From positions 3,928,115-3,992,114 of the forward strand of contig NZ_JH597773.1 in NCBI RefSeq assembly GCF_000243335.1: a stretch of 64,000 nucleotides of DNA, in the 5' to 3' direction. The translations under genes and the position numbers were made by a program. The stretch is from Leptonema illini DSM 21528. Lineage in GTDB: Bacteria; Spirochaetota; Leptospiria; Leptospirales; Leptonemataceae. Below the pieces are notes generated by a model. It did not search any database and had not been told where the DNA came from. It saw only the letters and a list, made by a program, of their open reading frames with translations. Shown here piece by piece: positions 42,666-51,942 of the stretch (position 1 is its first letter; the number at the start of each line of letters is the position of its first letter).

Positions 42666-43786
42666 CTTGATTGAGGTGCCCCTTCTGCGGATAGTACGAT
42701 TTCTATAACTTTGTATTCCGGTATTGGGTCATACTCGATCTCGCCGATTGCTCCCTCTATAGTATAGAAATCCACTTTATTGTATTTGAGAGCCTCTTCT
42801 TTTGATGTTGTCATCTCTATCCAGTAGTTTGAGAATCTATCACAACCCGGACCGCTACAGTTGTTGAATACTTTGTTGGATACATGGAACCGGAGAACTT
42901 GATTTTCCGTGATTTTCCAACATCTTTCGCAATTTGAAAGCTCAGCGTCAAGTCTTGCGCCAAGATGAAATGCCTGGTCCCAGTTGAGAGGATTCTTGCG
43001 CAGAAAGTCTCGCATTGTTGCATCGTTCCGGGTTTTTAGCTTTTGCCCCTCCGGTGTAATTTTCTTCTCATTCTTTATGCTGTATAGCTGGGCATAGTGT
43101 ATTCGAATGCGCTGACCAGTTAACCTTCGCTGCAAATCTGCGAGATAGCGTTTTGCGTTCCCCTTTTTCTCCTGGCACTGTAATGTTGAGTCCCTAGGCG
43201 CGCAGTGGTACTGGCTAAGGTCCGGAGTCAAATGAAGCAATGAAGTTTTGAATTCTTCATATTCTTTCAGTTTGCTCGATGCCTCATTTTGGATTGTTTC
43301 ATTGCCGGCGAAGGCGAAGGCGTATTCCCATCTTTTATTCTTGAAAATTGCGGTGCAGCGAAGACTTGTCCTGTACGAGGATAGTACCTCTTGCAGGAAG
43401 GCGGGACAGTCATCCCAAGTCCCGATTCGAAAAAAGTAGCCATTGATGGTTACAAAAGAGCCTTTCGAGTCTTCTACAACAGTCCACTTGCATTCTTTGC
43501 AAAGCTCAGGTACTGCCCCTTGTACGGAGCCTTCTTTATCCTTGATGAGGGTGAATGAACTGCCGCCGATAATATGGAAGGTGTCGAAGTAGGGCGCTAG
43601 CGACGGATAGTCATCGATTACTGCAGCGCCTCTGTAGTGAATAGGACTGGAACTGCATCCGGTAACAAATACTGTCATGAGGGCGATCAATACGACGGCA
43701 CAAAACTTTAGCACAACCGCATCGACCGCACTTGAACTGAGGATGATCTTTCCGAGTGCGTTTTTTAAGGTGGAAATTGTACGCAT
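42662..43786 (-). CDS. Lipoprotein at the head of the AT-rich island operon
   Basis: 374 residues. A long N-terminus precedes a hydrophobic segment ending in the lipobox VTGC, giving lipidated Cys near residue 44. The mature part has eight or more Cys in close pairs (CKECKW, CERCW, CSGPGC), suggesting disulphides, and no recognised domain. First gene of a three-gene set with ATGA junctions. Function unknown. Confidence 0.6.
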   Translation of the reverse strand: MRTISTLKNALGKIILSSSAVDAVVLKFCAVVLIALMTVFVTGCSSSPIHYRGAAVIDDYPSLAPYFDTFHIIGGSSFTLIKDKEGSVQGAVPELCKECKWTVVEDSKGSFVTINGYFFRIGTWDDCPAFLQEVLSSYRTSLRCTAIFKNKRWEYAFAFAGNETIQNEASSKLKEYEEFKTSLLHLTPDLSQYHCAPRDSTLQCQEKKGNAKRYLADLQRRLTGQRIRIHYAQLYSIKNEKKITPEGQKLKTRNDATMRDFLRKNPLNWDQAFHLGARLDAELSNCERCWKITENQVLRFHVSNKVFNNCSGPGCDRFSNYWIEMTTSKEEALKYNKVDFYTIEGAIGEIEYDPIPEYKVIEIVLSAEGAPQSR

Positions 43787-43815
43787 TATGGATGCTCTTT
43801 AAGTTATGACGTTCT

Positions 43816-43843
43816 GGTATAGTGTTGGTACTGCGAAATTCAA
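43816..43843 (-). promoter_or_regulatory. Possible promoter for the AT-rich island operon
   Basis: On the minus strand TTGAAT and TATACC stand 16 bases apart, each matching four of six consensus bases, about 30 bases before ATG 43786. A perfect inverted repeat ATGATG-CAC-CATCAT at 43914-43928 lies about 70 bases further upstream and could be an operator. Confidence 0.35.
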
Positions 43844-43981
43844 AGCAACTATTTTTTCCACAGTTATTTGGCTTTGCTACCTTTGGAAGTGAACCATTCC
43901 CTGGATTAATACAATGATGCACCATCATGAGATGTCTGGCGTTTTAAACCGTACCGTAGAACTCTTTCTTAAAGCCACCCT

Positions 43982-46057
43982 CTACGGCTCCTCTCTTCTC
44001 CCTTCATTGATATTGACGATGGCGATGCGCGCCTGTTCGGCCACGTAAGATTCTTTATCCGTCGTAGCGATTTGCTGTAGAACGAAAAGGGCCGGTCGAC
44101 CGTCTGAGCCGAGGCGGCCGAGAACAGTTATAAGCGGCAGGCGAAAGCGCGTATCTCGAACGGTGCGACTGCGACTCAGGTATTCGACCATATACGGAAC
44201 GGCCTTCGAGCCGAGACGGTGCAGGGCGGTCTTTGCCGCATCTTTGACGGGATTCGAGAAATCCCCGGCTGCTTCAATCAACGCTCGAATCGAGGCGGCA
44301 TCGGTCGTTCCGATGTTGCCGAGGATGGTGGCGCAATGGGCGCGTATCTCATCCGATCGACTCATGCCTTTAATCTGCAGATACTTGAGGGCGGTCTGTT
44401 CGGCCTTCTTTGCATGCGGCCCCATCTGACTCAGATATGCAGATGCCGTTACTTTATCATCCCAGTCGCCGTCATGCATCTTCGCGATCAGCGAATCGAC
44501 GTCGGGCAGCCAGGCGCACGGAACGGCATGACGCAGAAGAAAAGAGGTCATCTCTTTTCGTGTATAACCATTTTCAGGATCGGGCAGCGGAGCGCGACAG
44601 AGCGGAATCACGACGGCCTCTCTTGACTCGGCGGCAGCGGCAATAAGCGCATTGCGTTTGCTTGCGTCTTTTTCTTCGTTTATAAGATTCTCGTAACGAA
44701 CGGCAAGCTCATGATAGGCCCGGCGATCCGTGTCGCGATCCTCGGGCTGATGAGCATAGAAAAGCGTAAGAGCTCTTAATATAGAGCGTCGATCGGCGTC
44801 GGTGGCAACCATGCTTTCGTTCATGAGCATGACGATCGTGGAGCGGTAGAATCCGGCTCGCTGCGGCGTTTTTGCGTATGTCTCGGCATGGTCGTCAAGG
44901 AAGCGCGCCGTCGGACCTGCTTTCTCGGCTCGGTCGAACTTCATCGCATCAAGAACGGCCTTGAAGACGACGGCAGGAGCAAAGGCAATCGGTCGGCCGA
45001 TCTCCTGGCGTTCGGCCATTGCAAGGATGGTTCGCGCACGGGTAAGAGCAGGCGCCGTTTCGCGCTTGATGTTGATGAGGCTTTGAATGTAACTCTGAGC
45101 CGATCCTTCTTTTGCACGCCTCAGGACGTCGAGGCCGGTTTTCCATTCGTGCGGTTCAATGGCATCGTTTGATTCGGCGAAATACGAAAGAATATAAGAC
45201 GTGCGTGAATCGGCCGAAGGATGCTCTATGCCGTTAACCGTCGATATAAGAAATTCCGTGTATCTTTCCGGAAAGATCTTATACCTCTGAAATGTGCGCA
45301 TGATATCGTAGTGAATGCGTCCGCATTCTTCGTTGAACGGAACGCGCACGGCTGCGGCGACGGCGGCATCGAGGTTCTGCTGGCCGTTCAGATTCTCGAA
45401 ACGCTCCCGGACCGGACGATGCACGCTGTCACATTTGCGAGCCGTCACGTCTCCGGGATTCGTTACGACAAGCGTGTCGATGTGGATGTTTGTATTGTTG
45501 CTATTCGTGATCGTCGTGTTATGGCTGTTGATCGAATTAAAAGAATTCACCGTGTTGTTCTTGCCGGGTTCCGTGCTGAGGGAGGCGTCACAGCTGAAGG
45601 CCGAGAGAACCTCTCCGGTGACGACGTCAAAGAATCGTCCTCGCAAAACCCCGCTTTCTTCGCGGCCGGTCAGAAGCAGATCGACGGGCATGAGCGATCC
45701 GATCTTCAAGGCCTGTTCGCCGTCGGTGAGGCCGCTGGATGAAAGCTGCTGCTCGGCAAGGATGCGCTGCAGCTGCGTGCGTTCTACCAGTCGAAACCGG
45801 GGATTGCCCGCAAGGGCGCTGATCATGCGATCCGACGTTGCATCGTCACCTGTAACGGCGAGGCGCAATACCTTCGGACTTGCCGGAAAACTGCGTATCA
45901 TGCAGCTCTGCAAATCGGCCGGCGATGCCGACGTATCGACGCCGGTCGGTGACGTGCTCTTGCATCCGCCTTGCAGCAGAGATGCGAGCAAGAGGACGGG
46001 AATCGAGAGGCGCAGAAGAATCGGATAGCCTGAAATCGTAAGAAGGCGCATAGTCAT
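43982..46057 (-). CDS. HEAT-repeat lipoprotein with CsgG-like N-terminal part
   Basis: 691 residues. Signal peptide with lipobox LQGGC (Cys near 32). A segment RFRLVERTQLQRILAEQQL follows, as in CsgG/FlgO-type outer-membrane-associated proteins. Next is an unusual Asn/Thr/Ser-rich run (about residues 168-196), a long helical middle, and C-terminal HEAT-like repeats (about 530-690, e.g. AHCATILGNIG, PLITVLGRLG). It probably sits in the outer membrane facing the periplasm as a scaffold. Start ATG 46057 has AGGGTGA 8 nt upstream. Confidence 0.7.
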   Translation of the reverse strand: MTMRLLTISGYPILLRLSIPVLLLASLLQGGCKSTSPTGVDTSASPADLQSCMIRSFPASPKVLRLAVTGDDATSDRMISALAGNPRFRLVERTQLQRILAEQQLSSSGLTDGEQALKIGSLMPVDLLLTGREESGVLRGRFFDVVTGEVLSAFSCDASLSTEPGKNNTVNSFNSINSHNTTITNSNNTNIHIDTLVVTNPGDVTARKCDSVHRPVRERFENLNGQQNLDAAVAAAVRVPFNEECGRIHYDIMRTFQRYKIFPERYTEFLISTVNGIEHPSADSRTSYILSYFAESNDAIEPHEWKTGLDVLRRAKEGSAQSYIQSLINIKRETAPALTRARTILAMAERQEIGRPIAFAPAVVFKAVLDAMKFDRAEKAGPTARFLDDHAETYAKTPQRAGFYRSTIVMLMNESMVATDADRRSILRALTLFYAHQPEDRDTDRRAYHELAVRYENLINEEKDASKRNALIAAAAESREAVVIPLCRAPLPDPENGYTRKEMTSFLLRHAVPCAWLPDVDSLIAKMHDGDWDDKVTASAYLSQMGPHAKKAEQTALKYLQIKGMSRSDEIRAHCATILGNIGTTDAASIRALIEAAGDFSNPVKDAAKTALHRLGSKAVPYMVEYLSRSRTVRDTRFRLPLITVLGRLGSDGRPALFVLQQIATTDKESYVAEQARIAIVNINEGRREEP

Positions 46058-46165
46058 AGAACAGATTCACCCTGGTATTTTTCCTGTATCGTGCGCCTCT
46101 TCATCTGTCAATCCGCACGTCGTTTCGCATTTGACCGCCTGCCCTGATCGAGAAAACCGGAGGGC

Positions 46166-46819
46166 ATGGCCGTTCTGACCGATACGCTGCGCCTGACAGA
46201 GACCTTTCTGTCCCTTCAGGGAGAGGGAGAGCATGCCGGTCTGCTCTGTTATTTCATCAGAACGGCCGGATGCGATCTTCGCTGCCGTTGGTGCGATACG
46301 GACTATTCATGGACGGGCGGCGTGAAGCATTCGCTCGACGATATCGTCGCCGGCATCCCCGAAGGCGTGACGCTTGTGCAGATCACGGGCGGTGAGCCGC
46401 TCTTGCAGAAAGAGGCCGTGATCGAGCTGATCAAACGCCTGTCCGCAGAGTATGCTGTGCTGCTTGAGACGGGAGGACATCGCTCGATTGAAGGCCTGCC
46501 GCCGGCAACGCATATCGTGCTTGATATCAAACTGCCCGGATCAAACGAAGCGCATCATAACTTTGCCGATAACCTGCCCTTCTTGAAAAGCAGCGACGAG
46601 ATTAAGTTCGTCATCGCTGATCGACGGGATTATGAAGCGGCCCGCAGCTGGATCAACGAACACCGGTTGCATCAACTCTGCAAGCTGCTTGTCTCGCCCG
46701 TATTCGGCGAGATTGCTCCGTCTGATCTTGCGCAGTGGGTCATTGAAGATCGTCTGCCCGTGCGCATGCAGCTTCAGCAGCACAAGCTGATCTGGGATCC
46801 GAACCGTCGCGGCGTATAA
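46166..46819 (+). CDS. queE: 7-carboxy-7-deazaguanine synthase QueE
   Basis: 217 residues, ATG with GGAGG 4 to 5 nt upstream. This radical-SAM enzyme makes 7-carboxy-7-deazaguanine from 6-carboxy-tetrahydropterin. It shows the TFLSLQGEGEHAG N-terminus, the cluster motif GCDLRCRWCDT (CxxxCxxC), and TGGEPLLQ for SAM binding. Second step before preQ0 and queuosine; queD follows directly and queC lies 9 kb downstream. Confidence 0.95.
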   Translation: MAVLTDTLRLTETFLSLQGEGEHAGLLCYFIRTAGCDLRCRWCDTDYSWTGGVKHSLDDIVAGIPEGVTLVQITGGEPLLQKEAVIELIKRLSAEYAVLLETGGHRSIEGLPPATHIVLDIKLPGSNEAHHNFADNLPFLKSSDEIKFVIADRRDYEAARSWINEHRLHQLCKLLVSPVFGEIAPSDLAQWVIEDRLPVRMQLQQHKLIWDPNRRGV

Positions 46820-46881
46820 CCCTGAAGTGAGATAATAGCAGAACCAATACGGAATAAATACTGGATTAATATAGAATCAAC

Positions 46882-47235
46882 ATGGAAATCATCAAAAGCT
46901 TTCGATTTGAAGCGGCACATTATCTGCCGAAACTGCCCGAGACGCATAAATGCCGTCGCATGCACGGGCATTCGTTCAAGTTCGACGTGCACGTCGAAGG
47001 GCCGCTTGATCCCGAGCTCGGATGGGTGATGGATTTCGGCGACATCAGCCGTCTTGTGAAGCCGCTTGTCGAAGAGCTCGATCATTATCTTCTGAATGAG
47101 ATCTCCGGGCTTGAGAATCCGACGTCAGAGGTCATCGCCGTCTGGATCTGGAATCGACTGAAGCCAGGACTGCCCGGGCTATCACGCATCGTCGTATATG
47201 AAACGTGCACGGCCCGGTGTGAGTACAGGGGTTAG
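46882..47235 (+). CDS. queD: 6-carboxy-tetrahydropterin synthase QueD
   Basis: 117 residues of the 6-pyruvoyl-tetrahydropterin synthase fold. Zinc ligands are in EAAHYL and MHGHSF, the catalytic Cys in HKCRRMHG, and the C-terminal VYETCTARCEYRG carries the substrate Glu. It converts 7,8-dihydroneopterin triphosphate to 6-carboxy-tetrahydropterin. Follows queE after 62 bases on the same strand. Confidence 0.95.
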   Translation: MEIIKSFRFEAAHYLPKLPETHKCRRMHGHSFKFDVHVEGPLDPELGWVMDFGDISRLVKPLVEELDHYLLNEISGLENPTSEVIAVWIWNRLKPGLPGLSRIVVYETCTARCEYRG

Positions 47236-48467
47236 TACCCGGGAATCGGCAGGTCTGCGATACTGACCGAGAGCAGCCCGCGCGACTTTTTATCGAAAGA
47301 AGGCAGATAAACCCGTCCGGCATGAGGTACGGCGACCGATATGTCGCGTATCTTGCTTCCGTCGTGCATGAGATAGTACAGAGGGCGTTCCGCTTTTTCA
47401 TCGAGAACGAGTATGCCTGTGTCAGCGGAAACGGGCAGGATAGATTGGGGAATCGCGAGCAGCACCGGCTTCAGACCGGGATGGCGATGTACGAAATTGA
47501 TCAGAGCGGATCTTCTCTTGAGGATGCCCACCCAGATACGTCCCTGTTCATCGCGATCAAGCCCGTCTGCAAGCCCCGGAAGATCGGCAAAAAGCACCTG
47601 CGATGTGCCGGCCTCCTGCCCGTCGATAAAAGCCCGGATCAATCTGAACTTTGTCGTTTCACTGAAGATAACGGATTCTTCAGGCCCATTCATGGCCTGC
47701 TCAACAAGGATTCCGTCAACGAAGGTGAAGCCCGTAAGTATAAGCGAGATGGTCTCTTTTTTTCGATCGAGCATCCACAACCGACCGTGAGGAAAGAGCC
47801 CGATCGCTTCGGGAACGGCGCCTGATCCCATCGCAGCATCGGGACGTTCAAAGGGCTCAGTGATGTACACCCGCAGCCCGTCAGCAGACACGGCCATATC
47901 GTTACACAGCGCAAAGGGGCGAGAGTTCGTTTGATTGAGGGCATCAAGAGCCATCTGCGGGCGTTCGGTCGGGCTGTAGACGTGCTCCAGAGGTTCGCTA
48001 CTCACAATCGGTAATCGTGTAACCAGCGGGCGGATGCTACCATCCTCTGTCTGCACCTCGTAAAGACCCACTGGCTGATCCTCTGTATAACTCTCTCCGC
48101 CCAGGCGGGATGCACAGACCAGGATGGAGTCTTTCTGCGCGCTGGCAAAACGCATACCCGCAGGATTAACCGGTGGTCGGACCCACTGCTCAGCGGTGCC
48201 TGCATTCAGGTCTATCTTCCAGATCCATCCGTCCATAGCGGAGGCATAGGCATTCTGCGCATCGTCGAAGATGACGTCATCATGCCCGGGAAGATCCGTC
48301 GCTACGGCCGTCAGGCCCTTATAGAAAGGATCTGCGGTGGCCTTTACGGTTTCGATGGAGTCGGGCGTTTCGCCCAGCTCAAAGGCGGGGCCGATCTTGA
48401 TTTTGTCGGAGTTGCAATTCAACGCGAACGTCAACACGATGATAGGCGTGATTCTGGTGTACTTCAT
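47232..48467 (-). CDS. Beta-propeller (SMP-30/strictosidine synthase-like) lipoprotein
   Basis: 411 residues. Signal peptide ending TFALNC, a loose lipobox. The mature part has the six-bladed propeller pattern of the strictosidine synthase-like/SMP-30 group: DDVIFDDAQNAYASAMDGWIWKID, NDMAVSADGLRVYITEP, and ADGLDRDEQGRIWVGI. These proteins bind Ca2+ and act as lactonases or are catalytically silent. The 3' end overlaps the queD stop on the opposite strand by 4 bases. Substrate unknown. Confidence 0.75.
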   Translation of the reverse strand: MKYTRITPIIVLTFALNCNSDKIKIGPAFELGETPDSIETVKATADPFYKGLTAVATDLPGHDDVIFDDAQNAYASAMDGWIWKIDLNAGTAEQWVRPPVNPAGMRFASAQKDSILVCASRLGGESYTEDQPVGLYEVQTEDGSIRPLVTRLPIVSSEPLEHVYSPTERPQMALDALNQTNSRPFALCNDMAVSADGLRVYITEPFERPDAAMGSGAVPEAIGLFPHGRLWMLDRKKETISLILTGFTFVDGILVEQAMNGPEESVIFSETTKFRLIRAFIDGQEAGTSQVLFADLPGLADGLDRDEQGRIWVGILKRRSALINFVHRHPGLKPVLLAIPQSILPVSADTGILVLDEKAERPLYYLMHDGSKIRDISVAVPHAGRVYLPSFDKKSRGLLSVSIADLPIPGY

Positions 48468-48516
48468 GCTTGCTCTTCTTCGTTAAAGATACAGTCCTTT
48501 CTTTGAATAATCTGAA

Positions 48517-49503
48517 CTACCTTTGCACAAGTTGAATTATGTTTCGATCCCGATCCGTCACGACGGCCATACCGTTTTCCGGTCGCCGGATGATCTGCCC
48601 GCCAGCAGTTTCAATCGCCGTCACTGTCTGCATCAGGTCATGAACAAGAAATCCGGTAGCAATGATTCCGCGATCTGCCAGGCCGGGAGGGCCTTGATTT
48701 GCCGGTTTGTTATAAGTGAAAAGCTCAAACGTGGGCCCTCCATTGCGGTAGCCTGGAAGCGCTATGTGCCGACCTTTTACCGTAACGCCTTTTATGCCGA
48801 CCATCTGTTCAATGAACAGGCCTTTATAGTCTCTTTTCATGCCTGTTGGCCTTGCATGAATCGTCTTCCGATAGAACTCTGCCGTTTCTTTCCAGTCCTC
48901 TGAAATGATATTCACATGAATGAAGCGCACTTTCGATCTTTGCGGATCTGACCGGCGACGTTTAATCTGCCACACCGATTTCAGGGCTCTGTAAAACGTG
49001 TAAGGATTAAAGGGAGCCGGTAATGGAATATGAACCTCGATTGTATTTCCTTCGGGATCTTTTGTATAAACGCTCAGAGATTTTTCTATGCGATCGAAGG
49101 TACTGCTGATCGTTCCGCCTGCTTCAACGGCCTTTTGAACAAGGCCGGGAACATCATTCGTCTCAAAGCACAGATGAGCATAGCCCCGGTCGTTCACTTC
49201 AAGCGGCCCGCAGAGTGGAGATGTGGAGCAGGGAATGATACGCAGGGTCGGACCCTGTCTGTACCCGGGTAAACGCAATACGATAGCGCTTGATTCACCG
49301 GGCAATTCAAATCCACCGTCAGCCGGGATAATTTCGCACCCCAGAGCTTCTATATAAAAGCTCGCAAGCGCAGCCGGGTGAACGGCTGCAATCGTAACAT
49401 TCTGAAAAATATGCTGATCGTCCGTTCGCGCATAATATTCCCTGCGAGCAGAAACGACCCCCCATACGATGAAGAGAGCCAGCAGGCCGATGACTGTAAT
49501 CAT
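48517..49503 (-). CDS. Membrane-anchored double VOC (glyoxalase-like) domain protein
   Basis: 328 residues from ATG 49503, with GAGGTG 4 to 6 nt upstream; the frame opens at 49584 without a start signal. An N-terminal membrane helix (ITVIGLLALFIVWGVV) precedes two vicinal-oxygen-chelate domains: HPAALASFYIEALGCE ... YTKDPEGNTIEVHIP, and SEDWKETAEFYRK ... VVTDRDRNIIQLVQ. VOC folds bind a metal through His and Glu and include lyases, dioxygenases and resistance proteins. It follows the AraC regulator on the same strand. Confidence 0.75.
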   Translation of the reverse strand: MITVIGLLALFIVWGVVSARREYYARTDDQHIFQNVTIAAVHPAALASFYIEALGCEIIPADGGFELPGESSAIVLRLPGYRQGPTLRIIPCSTSPLCGPLEVNDRGYAHLCFETNDVPGLVQKAVEAGGTISSTFDRIEKSLSVYTKDPEGNTIEVHIPLPAPFNPYTFYRALKSVWQIKRRRSDPQRSKVRFIHVNIISEDWKETAEFYRKTIHARPTGMKRDYKGLFIEQMVGIKGVTVKGRHIALPGYRNGGPTFELFTYNKPANQGPPGLADRGIIATGFLVHDLMQTVTAIETAGGQIIRRPENGMAVVTDRDRNIIQLVQR

Positions 49504-49580
49504 AACACCTCGATCACATGAAGAGTATGACTTTTTAGAGCCGAAGGCTTGAACGATTCCGGTATACCGAAGAGATTCGA

Positions 49581-50366
49581 TCAATTTTCTGTTTCACAGA
49601 AGCGAACATCGACGCCGCTATTCTGCCCGAAGAAGAAGGAGGGAACAAAGCCGAAGTTCTCTTTGAAGGTGCGTGTAAAATGAGCGGAGTCTGCAAATCC
49701 CGCGGAATGAGCTGCATCGGTGAGGTTCCAGCCTTCTTTCAGATGTCGACTGGCTTCAAGCAAGCGCACCCAGAGAAGATAGCGGCGTAACGGAATGCCG
49801 AGGTTCTGTTTGAAAAGTCGGATGAGTCTGTCTTCAGAAATAGAAAAGTCCTTTCCGATCTCTTTCATGCGAATACTGTCGGGAAGTTCCTTGCGTATGC
49901 GTTCCGCTATTCTTCGAATGCGTTCATCGATGACCGTGGATCGTTCTCTGAACGGATGTGCCGCCTGGAGCATATCGATGTGAAGCGTCCACGCATCCTG
50001 TTCATCAAGCGCACCTTCGGAGAGAAGTTCCAGTTGATCAAGAAGCGGTAGAAAAGCGTCTTCGGGCAGTCGCCGAATCTTTCCATACTCACCGGTACGG
50101 GCGATGGAGGCGTATTCATAGGTCTCGGGATCGATGACGAGAGCGACCATTCGCGATCCAGGGTTGATCGTACGATGAAACGTATTGGGACCAAGAAGCG
50201 CTACTCTGTATTCTTCAAGACCTGCTGCTGTTTCGATAGGGATCGGACCATCAAGACCGATGGCAAGCGTCGCTGCATAGTGTTCGTGAAGTTCGGTGAC
50301 CATCGCATCTGTAGCGAAGAGAGCCCGACTTGTCCAGACATAAAGAATACCACCTGGCGTCTGCAT
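49581..50366 (-). CDS. AraC-family transcriptional regulator
   Basis: 261 residues. The N-terminal cupin-like ligand-binding part (about 1-150) is followed by two helix-turn-helix units: MKEIGKDFSISEDRLIRLFKQNLGIPLRRYLLWVR and the LTDAAHSAGFADSAHFTRTFKENFGFVPS type second unit. The C-terminal domain binds DNA. It lies upstream of the VOC gene and may control it; otherwise the target is unknown. Confidence 0.9.
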   Translation of the reverse strand: MQTPGGILYVWTSRALFATDAMVTELHEHYAATLAIGLDGPIPIETAAGLEEYRVALLGPNTFHRTINPGSRMVALVIDPETYEYASIARTGEYGKIRRLPEDAFLPLLDQLELLSEGALDEQDAWTLHIDMLQAAHPFRERSTVIDERIRRIAERIRKELPDSIRMKEIGKDFSISEDRLIRLFKQNLGIPLRRYLLWVRLLEASRHLKEGWNLTDAAHSAGFADSAHFTRTFKENFGFVPSFFFGQNSGVDVRFCETEN

Positions 50367-50485
50367 ACGATAAATGGACGATCCTTTTTCTCTGGCAGCA
50401 GATCAATCTAAAATCATCAGAGCGAAAGGGTTGCTTGAATTTGGAAATCGCTTGACCTGATCTACCCGTAACGAACACTTTTGCG

Positions 50486-51151
50486 ATGATGTCGCGTAGC
50501 TTAGCTTTCTTGATTCTCTTTCTCACTTCTGTCTTCTTTATTCAATGCTCCGATAAGCCAGCCGAACCGGCCGTTCCTGTGCTGGAATACGAACGGGGAC
50601 TTTATAAGTCGGGCGCACCTCTTACGATTGAAGATTACTTTCGCCTGCTTCCTTACAAGGCGATCGCTTCGGCCGATAGCGTGAAGGAGCGCGAGGCCAT
50701 CCTGAGCAGCCAGAAGGTACAGCGCAAGGCCACAGGCCCCTGCGCGAACGAGCTCGAGCAGGTTGATACGACGATCGCCTATCTGCGATATACCTGTCGC
50801 GGCGATAAGAAGACCGATCTTGTCGAGATTGCCGCCTGGAAGCGCGGTTCAGCACCCGATCTGATCGGTGTGAACGAATCGATCATAGGGACGGGCATGT
50901 CGTCTACGGTGAAGTTCTACGAATTCCGTGACGGCAACTGGACTGAGATCACGGCATCCGTTTTTCCTGCGTTAAGCGCCGCGGATTTCGGAGGCGAAGG
51001 CACGACATCGATTCCGCTGTATGTACAGTTCTCGCAGTTTGATCGTAACATCGTTGTAAAGCCGACGATGCCTCTGCCCGCAGGCAGTGAGAAGATTATG
51101 GGCGCCCGTCGCACGCTGAAGTGGAGCGACGGACGCTTTGTGAAAGAGTGA
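50486..51151 (+). CDS. Hypothetical lipoprotein
   Basis: 221 residues with a signal peptide and lipobox FFIQC, Cys near residue 22. The mature part has several beta stretches (EITASVFPALS, IPLYVQFSQFDRNIVV). No domain known. It stands alone between two minus-strand genes. Confidence 0.65.
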   Translation: MMSRSLAFLILFLTSVFFIQCSDKPAEPAVPVLEYERGLYKSGAPLTIEDYFRLLPYKAIASADSVKEREAILSSQKVQRKATGPCANELEQVDTTIAYLRYTCRGDKKTDLVEIAAWKRGSAPDLIGVNESIIGTGMSSTVKFYEFRDGNWTEITASVFPALSAADFGGEGTTSIPLYVQFSQFDRNIVVKPTMPLPAGSEKIMGARRTLKWSDGRFVKE

Positions 51152-51171
51152 GCCGGTTCTGGCAGCGGCTC

Positions 51172-51897
51172 TTAACCACGAATGCGACGCACGTTGTCGT
51201 TCATGCGATGTCGAATATAGTGGCTGAAAAGCCACTTCTTGAGCGTCGATAGAGCCTGGCTGTGCTCGGCATAGAAAGAATCGGGATCGTTATACAGGCC
51301 GAAGTCGCGTGCGATGCCGTCGGCCTGTATGTAGGTATGGTTGCCGTCAAAGTCCACGATCGGATTCATGATGTCGCCTGTGCAAGCTCCAAAGCCACAG
51401 TAGGAACCGGAGCCTGCGTTTTGTCTGCTTCTCGCCTGAAGCGCTTTCAGATACGGACGGTCGAGGATCACGCCTTCAAGAAAGAACCATTCATCCTCAA
51501 GTTGCACCTCCACCCAGCTATGCACGATCTCTTTCGGAGCCATCCTGTACCAGATTCCAGTAATCGCTCCTTTCTGAAGCTCTTTGTGAATCGTGAATCC
51601 GTGAAAGCGACAGCGTAACCCGACGGCGCGAAAGAGAGCCATAAGCAGAGTCGCCTTTGTGTTGCACTGACCGATGCCATCCGACAGTACCTCTGATGCG
51701 GGGATCTCGTCGGCGCGATTATAACCGAAGAGGATCTCGTCGCGAACAAACTCGTAAACAGAACGGATGCGCTCGCGTTCGGGAAGAGACTGCCAGCGTC
51801 GCTCTTTGACCAATCGCTGAATGGTCGGAGCGTCGTAATCAAGCAGTGTCGTCTTTTGAAGAAGGCCGTCGGCCTTTGATGCAGAGATTGTTTTCAT
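51172..51897 (-). CDS. Transglutaminase-like cysteine protease-fold protein
   Basis: 241 residues. The papain-like triad is visible: Cys in GIGQCNTKATLLMALFRAVG, His in EIVHSWVEVQLEDEW and Asp in FFLEGVILDRPY. Such proteins hydrolyse or remodel peptide or isopeptide bonds. No signal peptide, so probably cytoplasmic. On the same strand as the second AraC gene but with a 45-base gap. Substrate unknown. Confidence 0.85.
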   Translation of the reverse strand: MKTISASKADGLLQKTTLLDYDAPTIQRLVKERRWQSLPERERIRSVYEFVRDEILFGYNRADEIPASEVLSDGIGQCNTKATLLMALFRAVGLRCRFHGFTIHKELQKGAITGIWYRMAPKEIVHSWVEVQLEDEWFFLEGVILDRPYLKALQARSRQNAGSGSYCGFGACTGDIMNPIVDFDGNHTYIQADGIARDFGLYNDPDSFYAEHSQALSTLKKWLFSHYIRHRMNDNVRRIRG

Positions 51898-51942
51898 GCT
51901 TCACAGAAGCATCTCGCAGATGAGCGGACTTGAATGAACTGG

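Noticed and set aside
46058-46165. preQ1 riboswitch ahead of queE or queD
   Set aside because: No aptamer-like pseudoknot pattern was seen in either leader.
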